Part shown: positions 17,689-25,764 of the stretch, piece after piece | Position numbering within the stretch: the stretch's first letter is position 1 | Layout of the letters: each line of letters begins with the position of its first letter | Assembly (NCBI GenBank): GCA_022846075.1 | Contig: AP025582.1 | Coordinates: 2,480,001-2,544,000 of the forward strand | Length of the DNA: 64,000 nt | Origin: Oscillospiraceae bacterium | GTDB taxonomy: Bacteria; Bacillota; Clostridia; Oscillospirales; Oscillospiraceae | Reading direction: 5' to 3' | Position numbers and translations under genes: made by a program | Notes under the pieces: generated by a model | The model's input: the letters and a program-made list of their open reading frames with translations, nothing else | Database searches by the model: none | Told to the model about the DNA's origin: nothing

Positions 17689-18702
17689 TTACTGCCCGAA
17701 CTCCTTCGCCACGTCCTTGAGCATATCCCGAATGGGCAGATCGTAGGGGCAGCGGGTCTCGCAGACGCCGCACTCGATGCAGTCGCCGGCGTGGACGGCA
17801 AAGGAGCCGTAGCGGGCCTTGGCCCAGTCGGCCAGGTCGTACTTGCGCAGGTAGTTCACCATGAGGAAGTTGGAGGGGATGTCGATGCCCACGGTGCAGG
17901 GGGCGCAGTAGCCGCACCGGCGGCAGAAGTGGGTGCCCAGATCCCGGCGGATCTTCTCGCACTCCGCCAGCTCCTCCGCCGTCAGGGGGGAGAGTTCCTC
18001 CGCGGCGGCGGCATTGCGCTCCACCTCCTCCACGCTGCCCATACCGGGGATGGACACGTCGATGACGCCGGAGGCGTCGATATACCGCAGGGCCAGCTTC
18101 CAGTCGTCCAGGTTGCCGCCGGCCATGGGCTTCATGGCGATGGTGCCCACGCCCTTGGCCCGGGCGGCCCGGAGAAGCTCCTCACCCTGGGCCTCCACGA
18201 TGTTGTACGGGAACATGACGGTCTCGATCTTGTCGGAGTAGTCCTCGATCATCATTCTCAGGGCGTCCAGGCTGTGGGCGGTGGCGCCGATGTGGCCGAT
18301 CTTCCCCGCCGCTCTGGCCTCCTCCAGGGCCTTGTAGGCGCCGTCGGGGCCGAAGACCAGCTCGAAATCCTTCACGGGCAGGTTGTGGAGCTGGTAAAGG
18401 TCGATATAGTCGGTCTGGAGGTTATGGAGGCTGGTCTCGATGTCCTTCTTCATGTTCTCATAATTCCGGGACATGGACTTGGTGGCCAGGAGGAACTTTT
18501 CCCGGCGGCCCTTCAGGGCGGCGCCCAGATATTCCTCGGAGACGGTGTAGCCCCGGGCGGTGTCGATGAAATTCATGCCGTGCTTTTCCAGGGCGTCCAC
18601 CACCGCCATGGTGTTGGCGGCGTCGGAACGCTGAATGGGGATGCCCCCGAAGGAGACTACGGCGCATTTAAGACCAGTTTTACCAAGTTCCGCGTACTTC
18701 AT
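17689..18702 (-). CDS. Aldo/keto reductase with C-terminal 4Fe-4S ferredoxin domain
   Basis: The protein is 337 aa. Residues 1-265 form an AKR barrel with the catalytic Tyr in DTARGYTVSEEYLG, Lys in LLATKSM and His in YQLHNLP. The C-terminus carries CGYCAPCTVGIDIP and the ferredoxin motif CIECGVCETRCPY, together likely holding iron-sulfur clusters. Such fusions in anaerobes may pass electrons between ferredoxin and carbonyl substrates. The substrate is unknown. ATG 18702 has a modest GGGAATTG site. The gene starts one base from the broken RAYT gene's 5' end. Confidence 0.88.
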   Translation of the reverse strand: MKYAELGKTGLKCAVVSFGGIPIQRSDAANTMAVVDALEKHGMNFIDTARGYTVSEEYLGAALKGRREKFLLATKSMSRNYENMKKDIETSLHNLQTDYIDLYQLHNLPVKDFELVFGPDGAYKALEEARAAGKIGHIGATAHSLDALRMMIEDYSDKIETVMFPYNIVEAQGEELLRAARAKGVGTIAMKPMAGGNLDDWKLALRYIDASGVIDVSIPGMGSVEEVERNAAAAEELSPLTAEELAECEKIRRDLGTHFCRRCGYCAPCTVGIDIPSNFLMVNYLRKYDLADWAKARYGSFAVHAGDCIECGVCETRCPYDLPIRDMLKDVAKEFGQ

Positions 18703-18739
18703 GTTTCAATTCCCTCTTTATTTATGTATTTCAATATAT

Positions 18740-19171
18740 TTATTTCGCGAGCATTTTCAGTTCGGACAGCCGTTCCACGTCCTCCAGAACGGGGCGGGAC
18801 CTCACGTCCAGCACCAGCCAGCGGCTTCCGTTTATGCCCCCGGCCTGGGCGAAGCGGTCCCGGGTCTCCGGGGAACACTGTTCCATCAGGCCCTCCGCCA
18901 GGGGGACCAGCTTGGGGCCCAGCACCACCATGGCGGCGAAAAAGCCCCGCCGGGGATAGAGCGCGCAGACGGCCTTGCTCTTTTTCTTCAATTTCACGTT
19001 CCAGCCGGGGTCCATGCCGCAGCGGCTATACTCCAGCGATGCCGTCAGACCGTTTTCCGCCCCCCAGCTAAGGAGCTCATCAAAAAGCGGGGCGGCGATC
19101 CAGGCGGAGACCTCCTCCAGTGCGGGCTGGTGGTCGGACGGGTAACACTCGTGCCAGCGGGGTGTTTCCAT
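18740..19171 (-). CDS. DUF3788-like protein
   Basis: The protein is 143 aa, cytoplasmic, with no signal peptide. The layout (early PLFDELLSWG, central GWNVKLKKKSKAVCALYPRRGFF, later WLVLDVRSRPVLEDVERL) matches DUF3788 proteins from memory. These are small alpha/beta proteins of unknown function common in gut Clostridia. The central basic strand is the most conserved-looking part. It lies upstream of the aldo/keto reductase on the same strand. Confidence 0.7.
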   Translation of the reverse strand: METPRWHECYPSDHQPALEEVSAWIAAPLFDELLSWGAENGLTASLEYSRCGMDPGWNVKLKKKSKAVCALYPRRGFFAAMVVLGPKLVPLAEGLMEQCSPETRDRFAQAGGINGSRWLVLDVRSRPVLEDVERLSELKMLAK

Positions 19172-19205
19172 GGGTGTTCCTCCTTACTCTTCTTCATGCG
19201 CTCCC

Positions 19206-19934
19206 TTAGGACAGCCCGGACAGGCTGAAGGCGTAGCAGACGATGGCGAGAACGGTCAAAGCGATCTGGCCGAAGGAGCGGCCCAGCAGCTCCCATTCGG
19301 AGGGCTCCGCCCCCTCCGGGTCCCGGATCCGAAAGCGCAGGTCCCATCGGAACAGAGCGTCTGCAAACAGGACGCTCACGGCGGCCGCGGCCGCCACGAA
19401 GAGGCCCACGAGATAAAACTCCACCGCTCCCCGGCTGACCAGCGCCGGGCCCGCGGACAGGCGGAGGATGATTCCCACCGAGGGGGCCGCCCCGGCGGAC
19501 GCGTGAGAAGAATCGTACACCGGGCCGCCGTCCTCGGCGACCAGGGCGGAAAACCGCTCCCCGGCCCAGCCGTCCCGGAAGAGGCGGGTGTTCCCCTCCC
19601 ACACCTCCACGCCGGTGAGGACGCCGGCCAGCTGGCTGTCCCGGGGGACCGCCGTGTCGTCATAGATCACGGTATAGGGGCCGTGAGTCACGTCTCCCCA
19701 CCGGCAGGTCACGCTTTGGTCCGTTGCCACGGTAAAGACGATGTCCTGGCCCTTCGCCCGGCCGGAGTAGGTCTTCCCATCCTCCGTCTGGGAAAAACGC
19801 AGAAAGCCGTCCCCATACTGGATGCCGGTCTGCCGCCCGATCAGGGCGTAGAGGACGCTGAACACAAGGGTGGACAAGGCCAGGATCACCAGGAGGGCCT
19901 TTTGCAGCAGGCCCAGGCTCTTCCATTTTTCCAT
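19206..19934 (-). CDS. Hypothetical membrane protein (242 aa)
   Basis: One N-terminal membrane helix (about 9-33) leads into an extracytoplasmic beta-rich domain of about 130 residues (YGDGFLRFSQTEDGKTYSGR, WGDVTHGPYTVIYDD). Two further helices follow near 155-185 and 215-240. The strand-rich middle suggests a sensing or binding domain. No family was recognised. ATG 19934 is preferred to GTG 19946 because GAGG sits just upstream of it. It directly follows uvrB, and transcription from the uvrB promoter is likely. Confidence 0.6.
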   Translation of the reverse strand: MEKWKSLGLLQKALLVILALSTLVFSVLYALIGRQTGIQYGDGFLRFSQTEDGKTYSGRAKGQDIVFTVATDQSVTCRWGDVTHGPYTVIYDDTAVPRDSQLAGVLTGVEVWEGNTRLFRDGWAGERFSALVAEDGGPVYDSSHASAGAAPSVGIILRLSAGPALVSRGAVEFYLVGLFVAAAAAVSVLFADALFRWDLRFRIRDPEGAEPSEWELLGRSFGQIALTVLAIVCYAFSLSGLS

Positions 19935-19942
19935 GGCGGCCC

Positions 19943-21910
19943 TCACTTGCCCCTGAGTTCGATGATGCGGTCCCGGAGGACAGCGGCGTATTCGAACTCC
20001 AGGCGCTTGGACGCCTCCTTCATCTCCTTCTCCAGCTTGGCCACCGCCTTTTCGATCTCGGTGCGGGTCATCTTGGTCTTTTCCCGGACGGCCCGGTCGG
20101 CCTCCTCCTCCCCCTCGGCCAGGTTCACCACGTCCCGGACCGACTTGATGATGGTCTTGGGCGTGATGCCGTGGGCCTGGTTGAACTCGTCCTGCTTCTT
20201 CCGGCGGCGCTCAGTCTCCCCGATGGCCGCCATCATGGAGGGGGTCATCTTGTCGGCGTACATGATCACCAGGCCGTCGGCGTTCCGGGCGGCCCGGCCG
20301 ATGGTCTGGATGAGGGAGGTCTCGCTGCGGAGGAAGCCCTCCTTGTCCGCGTCCAGGATGGCCACCAGGGACACCTCGGGCAGGTCCAGGCCCTCCCGCA
20401 GAAGGTTGATGCCCACCAGCACGTCGTAGGTGCCGAGGCGCAGGTCCCGGATAATTTCCTGGCGCTCAATGGTGTCGATGTCGTGGTGCATATACTGGAC
20501 CTTGATGCCCACGTTTTTCAGGTAGGCGGTCAAATCCTCCGCCATCTTTTTGGTCAGGGTGGTGACCAGCACCCGCTCGCCCCGCTCCACCCGGGCGTTG
20601 ACCTCCCCGATGAGGTCGTCGATCTGGCCCTCCACGGGCCGCACGTCGATTTTGGGGTCCAGAAGGCCCGTGGGGCGGATGACCTGCTCCACGATCTGGC
20701 CGGAGCGGCTCTTTTCGTACTCTCCCGGGGTGGCGGAGACGTAGACCACCTGGTTAACTCTCTGTTCAAATTCCTCGAATTTCAACGGTCTGTTATCAAA
20801 GGCGCAGGGCAGGCGGAAGCCGTAATCCACCAGGGTGGTCTTTCGGGCCTTGTCGCCGTTGTACATGGCCCGCACCTGGGGGAGGGTCACGTGGGACTCG
20901 TCGATGAACATGAGGAAGTCATCTGGGAAATAGTCCAGCAGGGTCATGGGGGCGGAGCCCACGGGCCGGCCCGCGATGACCCGGGAGTAGTTCTCGATGC
21001 CGGAGCAGTGGCCCAGCTCCTGGAGCATCTCGATGTCGTACATGGTGCGCTGCTTGACGCGCTGGGCCTCCACCAGCATATTGTTCCGCTCGAAGAAGGC
21101 CACCCGCTCCTCCAGCTCCTTGTAGATCTCCTGGATGGCACCCGCCATCTTCTCCTTGGGGGTGATATAGTGGCTGGCGGGGTAGATGGGGATGTGCTCC
21201 AGGCGGCGGATGGGACTGCCGGTGACCACGTTGATCTCGCTCAAACGGTCGATCTCGTCCCCGAAGAACTCCACCCGGATGGCGGTATCCCGCCAATAGG
21301 CCGGGAACACCTCGATGGTGTCCCCCCGGACCCGGAACATGTTGCGCTCGAAGGCGATGTCGTTGCGCTCGTACCGGTCCTCCACCAGCCGGCGCATGAG
21401 CTCCTCCCGCTTCATGGTCTCCCCCACCCGGAGGGTGATCATCATGTGGGCGTAGTCGTCGGGCTCGCCCAGGCCGTAGATGCAGGAGACCGAGGAGACC
21501 ACGATGACGTCCCGCCGCTCGATGAGGGAGGCGGTGGCGGACAGGCGCAGGCGGTCAATCTCGTCGTTCACCGCCGAGTCCTTTTCGATAAAGGTGTCGG
21601 TGTGGGGGATATAGGCCTCGGGCTGGTAGTAGTCGTAGTAGGAGACGAAATACTCCACGGCGTTGTTGGGAAAGAACTCCTTGAACTCGGCGCAGAGCTG
21701 GGCGGCCAGGGTCTTGTTGTGGGCCAGCACCAGGGTGGGCTTCTGGACCTTCTCGATGACCTTGGCCATGGTGAAGGTCTTGCCCGAGCCGGTGACGCCC
21801 AGGAGGGCCTGCTCGCTCAGGCCGTTTTCCACCCCTGCCGCCAGGGCCTCAATGGCCTGGGGCTGGTCGCCGCTGGGCTCAAAGGGACTGACCACTTTCA
21901 GTTCCGGCAT
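19943..21910 (-). CDS. uvrB: Excinuclease ABC subunit B
   Basis: The 655-aa helicase-like subunit of nucleotide excision repair verifies damage and recruits UvrC. Walker [13 protein letters not shown] (about 41-52), the beta-hairpin region [14 protein letters not shown], the DEAD-like box [11 protein letters not shown], motif [11 protein letters not shown] and the C-terminal UVR motif [20 protein letters not shown] are all present. ATG 21910 begins the conserved start ([16 protein letters not shown]). A LexA-like box in its promoter predicts SOS induction. Confidence 0.97.
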   Translation of the reverse strand: MPELKVVSPFEPSGDQPQAIEALAAGVENGLSEQALLGVTGSGKTFTMAKVIEKVQKPTLVLAHNKTLAAQLCAEFKEFFPNNAVEYFVSYYDYYQPEAYIPHTDTFIEKDSAVNDEIDRLRLSATASLIERRDVIVVSSVSCIYGLGEPDDYAHMMITLRVGETMKREELMRRLVEDRYERNDIAFERNMFRVRGDTIEVFPAYWRDTAIRVEFFGDEIDRLSEINVVTGSPIRRLEHIPIYPASHYITPKEKMAGAIQEIYKELEERVAFFERNNMLVEAQRVKQRTMYDIEMLQELGHCSGIENYSRVIAGRPVGSAPMTLLDYFPDDFLMFIDESHVTLPQVRAMYNGDKARKTTLVDYGFRLPCAFDNRPLKFEEFEQRVNQVVYVSATPGEYEKSRSGQIVEQVIRPTGLLDPKIDVRPVEGQIDDLIGEVNARVERGERVLVTTLTKKMAEDLTAYLKNVGIKVQYMHHDIDTIERQEIIRDLRLGTYDVLVGINLLREGLDLPEVSLVAILDADKEGFLRSETSLIQTIGRAARNADGLVIMYADKMTPSMMAAIGETERRRKKQDEFNQAHGITPKTIIKSVRDVVNLAEGEEEADRAVREKTKMTRTEIEKAVAKLEKEMKEASKRLEFEYAAVLRDRIIELRGK

Positions 21911-21945
21911 GGACGGACCTCCTCTCCTCCAAATCAGATAGGACC

Positions 21946-21974
21946 ATTGTATCAAAACATTTGTTCTATTGCAA
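21946..21974 (-). promoter_or_regulatory. uvrB promoter with LexA-like (SOS) box
   Basis: On the minus strand TTGCAA (21974-21969) and TACAAT (21951-21946) are 17 bp apart. The spacer contains AGAACAAATGTTTT (21967-21954), matching 12 of 14 positions of the Gram-positive LexA consensus CGAACRNRYGTTYG. Repressor binding there would cover the promoter. Confidence 0.75.
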
Positions 21975-22057
21975 CAGGAAATTGTGGGAGCTCTCTCTTC
22001 TGAGGAAGAGCGTCCGCCCGGCCTTCGCGGCCCGGCTCCCCGCGGGAAGCCCCCGCG

Positions 22058-22735
22058 CTACTCCTGGAACTGGAAGCCGCTGTCCCGCAGGGACACCATG
22101 TCGTCGTCCACAAAAATCATGTGGTCGGCCAGCGTCACGCCCACAGAGGACAAAACGCCGGTGAGATAGCGGGTGGTGGCCTTGTCCTCCGGGGAGGGGA
22201 AGGCCAGGCCGGAGACATGGTTGTGGCCCAGGATGACCTGGGTGGCGTTGAGGGAGAGGGCGGCCTCCACCACGCCCCGGGTGGTGACCTCAGCGGCGTT
22301 GACGCTCCCCTCGGCGATTTGGCGGACGCCCAGGCTCTTCCCTTTTCCGTCCATGCAGAGCAGATACACCCGCTCGGTGCGGGCGCCGAAGAAATAGGGC
22401 CGGAGGATCCGGTAGGCGTCGGCGGTGGCGTTCACCGTCTCCTCCGTATCGGTCCGGGCGGTGAGATACCGGCCCCCTGTTTCCTTGACCGCCTTCAGCA
22501 GGGCGACGGCGTGCTCCCCCACGCCCGGCACCTTCATAAGATCCTCGGGCAGGGCGTCCAGCACCCCGGCCAGGGAGCCGAAGCGCTCCATGAGGAGGTG
22601 GGCGGTGGGGTTTGTGTCCCCTCTGGGATTGGCGTAAAAGAGCAGCAGCTCCAGCAGTTTGTGGTTGGGGAAGGAGTCGGGGCGGGCCAGGAACTCCCCC
22701 TTCATCCGGCTCCGGTGGCCGTCGTGCATCGCCAT
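22058..22735 (-). CDS. radC: RadC/JAB-domain protein
   Basis: The 225-aa protein has an N-terminal helix-hairpin-helix region (DLMKVPGVGEHAVALLKAV, about 65-83) and a C-terminal JAB/MPN domain with the metal motif HNHVSG and SPED (about 167-183). Despite its name RadC is not firmly tied to DNA repair; the metal-binding pocket suggests a protease- or nuclease-like fold. It is full length. ATG 22735 or the ATG two codons later may be used. Confidence 0.88.
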   Translation of the reverse strand: MAMHDGHRSRMKGEFLARPDSFPNHKLLELLLFYANPRGDTNPTAHLLMERFGSLAGVLDALPEDLMKVPGVGEHAVALLKAVKETGGRYLTARTDTEETVNATADAYRILRPYFFGARTERVYLLCMDGKGKSLGVRQIAEGSVNAAEVTTRGVVEAALSLNATQVILGHNHVSGLAFPSPEDKATTRYLTGVLSSVGVTLADHMIFVDDDMVSLRDSGFQFQE

Positions 22736-22779
22736 AGTCTTCCCCCTCTCCAGCAGTTGGATGCGCTTGTCCAGGAAAC

Positions 22780-22806
22780 CGCCCCTCTCCTCTCTCAGAG
22801 GGGGCG
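22780..22806 (-). terminator. Terminator-like hairpin after pyrE
   Basis: CGCCCCCTCT pairs with AGAGGGGCGG across a short loop between pyrE and radC, followed on the minus strand by a weak TTTCC. It may only attenuate transcription. Confidence 0.5.
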
Positions 22807-22816
22807 TTTGGATTCC

Positions 22817-23488
22817 TTATTTCCCGCCGTACTGGGCCAGGTATCCTTCCATCCTGTCCTTCATGGCGTCGTCGATGTACACCTTCCCGTCGATCTCCCG
22901 GTTGTGGAGGAAGGCGATGACCTCCCGGACGGTGACGATGGGGAACACCTGGATGCCGTACTGCTCCCGCAGCTCGTTGATGGTGGTCTTCTCCCCTGTG
23001 CCCCGCTCCATCCGGTCCACCGAGACGATGAGGGCGGTGAGCTCCACGTCGGCCACGTGCTGGAAGAGCTCGATGGTCTCCCGCACGGCGGTGCCGGCGG
23101 TGACCACGTCCTCCACGATGACCACCCGGTCCCCGGCCTTAGGCTGGTAGCCCACCATGCTGCCGCCCTCGCCGTGGTCCTTGGCCTCCTTGCGGTTGAA
23201 GCAGTAGGGCAGGTCCCGGCCGTAGTCCCGGTAGAGGCTGGAGGCGGCGGCCACGGTGAGGGGGATCCCCTTATAGGCGGGGCCAAAGAGGCAGTCCACC
23301 CCCTGGGGCAGGTTTTGCTGGATGCAGGCGGCGTAGTAGTCCCCCAGCTTGGAGGCCTGGGCGCCGGTCTTGTAGTTGCCGGTGTTGATGAAGTAGGGGG
23401 TCTTCCGCCCGGATTTGGTGGTGAAGTCCCCGAAGGTGAGCACGCCGGAGCGCACCATGAAGGTGATGAATTCCTCCTGATAGGTCAT
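22817..23488 (-). CDS. pyrE: Orotate phosphoribosyltransferase
   Basis: The 223-aa enzyme joins orotate to PRPP in pyrimidine synthesis. The PRPP-binding loop VVIVEDVVTAGTAVRETI is evident near residue 123. The N-terminal part has the OPRT pattern FGDFTTKSGRKTPYFINTGN. ATG 23488 starts the conserved region (MTYQEEFITFMV). It has its own promoter and is not part of a pyr cluster in this window. No PyrR-type attenuator was seen in the short leader. Confidence 0.93.
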   Translation of the reverse strand: MTYQEEFITFMVRSGVLTFGDFTTKSGRKTPYFINTGNYKTGAQASKLGDYYAACIQQNLPQGVDCLFGPAYKGIPLTVAAASSLYRDYGRDLPYCFNRKEAKDHGEGGSMVGYQPKAGDRVVIVEDVVTAGTAVRETIELFQHVADVELTALIVSVDRMERGTGEKTTINELREQYGIQVFPIVTVREVIAFLHNREIDGKVYIDDAMKDRMEGYLAQYGGK

Positions 23489-23537
23489 TGAGTAGCCCTC
23501 CCCTGAAATTTGTGTTCCAGTGTTTAAATGTCGAAAT

Positions 23538-23566
23538 ATTATATCACCTTTCCCGCCCCCGGACAA
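23538..23566 (-). promoter_or_regulatory. pyrE promoter
   Basis: On the minus strand TTGTCC (23566-23561) and TATAAT (23543-23538) are 17 bp apart. The leader is about 45 nt. Confidence 0.7.
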
Positions 23567-23613
23567 GGGCAAATCCCCGGCTGTTTTTTGATCCCCGGAA
23601 TGTTTTTTGCCCC

Positions 23614-23642
23614 TTGCGCTCCCAGGGCGGGAGTGGTATCAT
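23614..23642 (+). promoter_or_regulatory. Nitroreductase gene promoter
   Basis: TTGCGC (23614-23619) and TATCAT (23637-23642) are 17 bp apart, 35 bp before the start codon. Confidence 0.65.
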
Positions 23643-23676
23643 CATCCCAATCCCAAATCAAAGGAAGTGCTTCCCA

Positions 23677-24198
23677 ATGGAGACCATGCAGGCTGTTTTT
23701 GGACGGAAAAGCTACCGCGGCGGGTTCACCGGCGCCCCCGTGCCCCGGGAGGACCTGAGAGAGATCATGGAGGCCGGACTGGCCGCCCCCTCGGGCCACA
23801 ACCTCCAGACCACCCAGCTCATCGGGGTGGACGACCCGGAGCTTTTGAGGCGGCTGGCCGATTGCTTCCCCCACTCGGGGATGACCACTGCCGGGGCCAT
23901 GGTGGTGGTGCTGGCCAAGAAGATCCAGTGCGAGGACGGGGCGTTCTACCACGTGGAGGACTTTGCCGCCGCTACGGAGAACATGCTCCTGGCCATCCAC
24001 GACAAGGGCTACGCCTCGGTGTGGCTCCAGGGGGTTATCCGGGGGGAGCCCGCCGCCCGGATGGCGGCCATCCTGGGCGTGCCCCGGGAGGCTGAGGTGG
24101 TGGTATGCCTGCCCATCGGCATCCCCGCCGGTCCCTTCAGGGAGGCGCCCAAGGCCCCCTTTGAGGACCGGGCCTGGTTCAACGGCTATCAGGTCTGA
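23677..24198 (+). CDS. Nitroreductase-family FMN oxidoreductase
   Basis: The 173-aa protein uses FMN to reduce nitro, quinone or related groups with NAD(P)H. The N-terminus has the FMN-binding start RKSYRGGFTGAPVPREDLRE, the Ser-rich segment APSGHNLQTTQ, and the C-terminal LPIGIPA typical of the family. ATG 23677 follows AAAGGAAGTG. It stands alone between its promoter and a strong terminator. The substrate is not predictable. Confidence 0.88.
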   Translation: METMQAVFGRKSYRGGFTGAPVPREDLREIMEAGLAAPSGHNLQTTQLIGVDDPELLRRLADCFPHSGMTTAGAMVVVLAKKIQCEDGAFYHVEDFAAATENMLLAIHDKGYASVWLQGVIRGEPAARMAAILGVPREAEVVVCLPIGIPAGPFREAPKAPFEDRAWFNGYQV

Positions 24199-24202
24199 CC
24201 CC

Positions 24203-24253
24203 GGCAAGGAGGACGCCGGTCTCTTTTAAGAGGCCGGCGTCCTCCTTGCTTTT
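24203..24253 (+). terminator. Terminator after the nitroreductase gene
   Basis: A long stem of about 20 bp with one mismatch (24203-24249) is followed by TTTT. Confidence 0.85.
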
Positions 24254-24312
24254 CGCACCTGCGCCCCCTCCGGCGCATAGAATGACCCGAAACGGAAGGG
24301 AGGCGGATATCT

Positions 24313-24729
24313 ATGGAGGAAAAAGACACCCTTTGCCGGTCCCTCAGGCAGGTGGACACCTCTCTTGTTTTCCTGGTGCTGATCCTTTTCTCTGTCCTGC
24401 TGTCCTACTGGTCGGTGGGCATCCAGCGCGACCAGCTGTGCCGGACCATCCAGGGGAAGGACGTGTCGGGCCTCCCCTCCGTCTATCCCATCAAACACGC
24501 CGCGGCGGCCATCGTGGTAGGGTCGCTGTCCTTTTTCCTCTGTCTGGCCCTGTCCGCCGACCGCCAAGCCCAGGCCGGGAGCGATCCGGCGGCCTGCCGG
24601 TCCGCCCGGGTCAACCTGTGGGCCTCCATCCTGGTGCTGGCCGCCGCCCTGCTGCGGCTGGACGATCTGACCTTCGTGGAGCGGTCCCGTCAGAGCGCGC
24701 TGCTGGAAGAGGACACCCTGCCGGACTGA
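24313..24729 (+). CDS. Hypothetical membrane protein upstream of cwlJ-like gene
   Basis: The 138-aa protein has three membrane segments (about 18-36, 62-82, 101-119) separated by short charged loops. No motif was recognised. It starts the three-gene run with the CwlJ- and GerQ-like genes (26 bp gap to the next), so expression during sporulation is likely. The element CATAGAAT at 24276-24283 resembles a -10 box of mother-cell sigma factors, but no convincing -35 was found. Confidence 0.6.
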   Translation: MEEKDTLCRSLRQVDTSLVFLVLILFSVLLSYWSVGIQRDQLCRTIQGKDVSGLPSVYPIKHAAAAIVVGSLSFFLCLALSADRQAQAGSDPAACRSARVNLWASILVLAAALLRLDDLTFVERSRQSALLEEDTLPD

Positions 24730-24754
24730 CCCGCGGGCGAAAAGGAGTGAGGAA

Positions 24755-25189
24755 ATGGCTTATTCCGACCTGGAACTGCTGGCCCGCATCGTGGCCTGCG
24801 AGGCGGGCGGCGAGGGCGACAACGGGATGCGGGCGGTGGCCAGCGTGGTGATGAACCGGGTGAACGTGACCTACGGGGAGTATTCCCGGTACAAGACCGT
24901 CCGCCAGGTGGTGTTCCAGCCCCGGCAGTTCGTCTGCGCCATGGAGACCGTGGGCGGCGAGTACAACGCCCAGAACATCTACAACATGGCCCTGGAGCAG
25001 GTGCACTGGGACATCGCGGAGTGGGCGATGGCCGGGAACCGGCTGACCAACCTGGGCACCGCCCTCTGGTTTTTCAATCCATACAGCCCCAACTGCCGCC
25101 CAAACTTCCCCACTCAGGTGGGGGAGTTTGTGATCCGCATCGGTGACCACTGCTTCTACAACCCCACCGACGCTTACGCTCTGACTTGA
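24755..25189 (+). CDS. cwlJ: CwlJ-like spore cortex-lytic enzyme (SleB family)
   Basis: The 144-aa protein consists of the SleB/CwlJ catalytic domain only, close to the length of Bacillus CwlJ and without the binding domain of SleB. The catalytic Glu in LARIVACEAGGEGDNGMRAVA and the motif NRV followed by the long helix AQNIYNMALEQVHWDIAEWA are typical. It lacks a signal peptide, as CwlJ does, since it is made in the mother cell and placed on the spore coat. The gene directly downstream resembles gerQ, its usual partner. Confidence 0.82.
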   Translation: MAYSDLELLARIVACEAGGEGDNGMRAVASVVMNRVNVTYGEYSRYKTVRQVVFQPRQFVCAMETVGGEYNAQNIYNMALEQVHWDIAEWAMAGNRLTNLGTALWFFNPYSPNCRPNFPTQVGEFVIRIGDHCFYNPTDAYALT

Positions 25190-25208
25190 AATGGAGGCAA
25201 ACGACATT

Positions 25209-25706
25209 ATGGCCAGACTCTATCCCGACGCGATGCAGGACATCGCGCTCAATTCCGCCAATGAGAACGGCTCCATCAACACTCCGCCCCCCCAGGACTT
25301 CAACACCCCCGCCATGCAGGGGTCCGTGCAGCAGTTCTTGTCCGATAACCTGGGCGAGTTCGTGGTGGTGGAATTTCTCATCGGCACCCAGACCATGGTG
25401 CAGAAGGCAGGCATCCTCTACGCCGTGGGCACCAGTGTGCTGACCCTCTACGACGAGGTCAATCAGACCTTCGTCACCTGTGACATTTTCTCGGTGAAAT
25501 TCGTCACCTTCTACCTCCCCGGCCGCCGGCCCTGGCAGATGAACAACCCCTATTTCACCGGCCAGGGCGGCCTGGGGATGGGCGGGTTCCCCGGGCAGTC
25601 CGGCATGGGCCTGCCCGGCCAGGACGGCTCCCTCTTCCCCAGCCAGGGGGCCACGGGTGGCTGCACGGGCAGCGGATGCGGCTTTCTGTCCACTCTGGGC
25701 CGGTGA
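25209..25706 (+). CDS. gerQ: GerQ-like spore coat protein
   Basis: The protein is 165 aa. A central domain (about 37-95: FLSDNLGEFVVVEFLIGTQT and so on to VKFVTFY) matches the layout of GerQ, the coat protein needed for CwlJ localisation. The C-terminal 60 residues are Gly/Pro-rich (GGLGMGGFPGQSGMGLPGQD) and end with three Cys, suited to cross-linking in the coat. ATG 25209 is preferred, with GGAGG 11 bp upstream; the upstream ATG 25191 contains that site. Pairing with the cwlJ-like gene mirrors Bacillus. Confidence 0.72.
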   Translation: MARLYPDAMQDIALNSANENGSINTPPPQDFNTPAMQGSVQQFLSDNLGEFVVVEFLIGTQTMVQKAGILYAVGTSVLTLYDEVNQTFVTCDIFSVKFVTFYLPGRRPWQMNNPYFTGQGGLGMGGFPGQSGMGLPGQDGSLFPSQGATGGCTGSGCGFLSTLGR

Positions 25707-25722
25707 GGTCCTCCCCCGCGCG

Positions 25723-25760
25723 AAAAAGAGGCTCCATCCCTTGGGATGGAGCCTCTTTTT
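25723..25760. terminator. Bidirectional terminator between gerQ-like and malQ
   Basis: The arm AAAAAGAGGCTCCATCCC pairs with its complement across a two-base loop, with A and T tracts on both sides. It ends both convergent transcripts. Confidence 0.9.
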
Positions 25761-25764
25761 GTCC

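Noticed and set aside
20171-22003. Long plus-strand open frame opposite uvrB
   Set aside because: Shadow frame of uvrB with no motif and no ribosome binding site.
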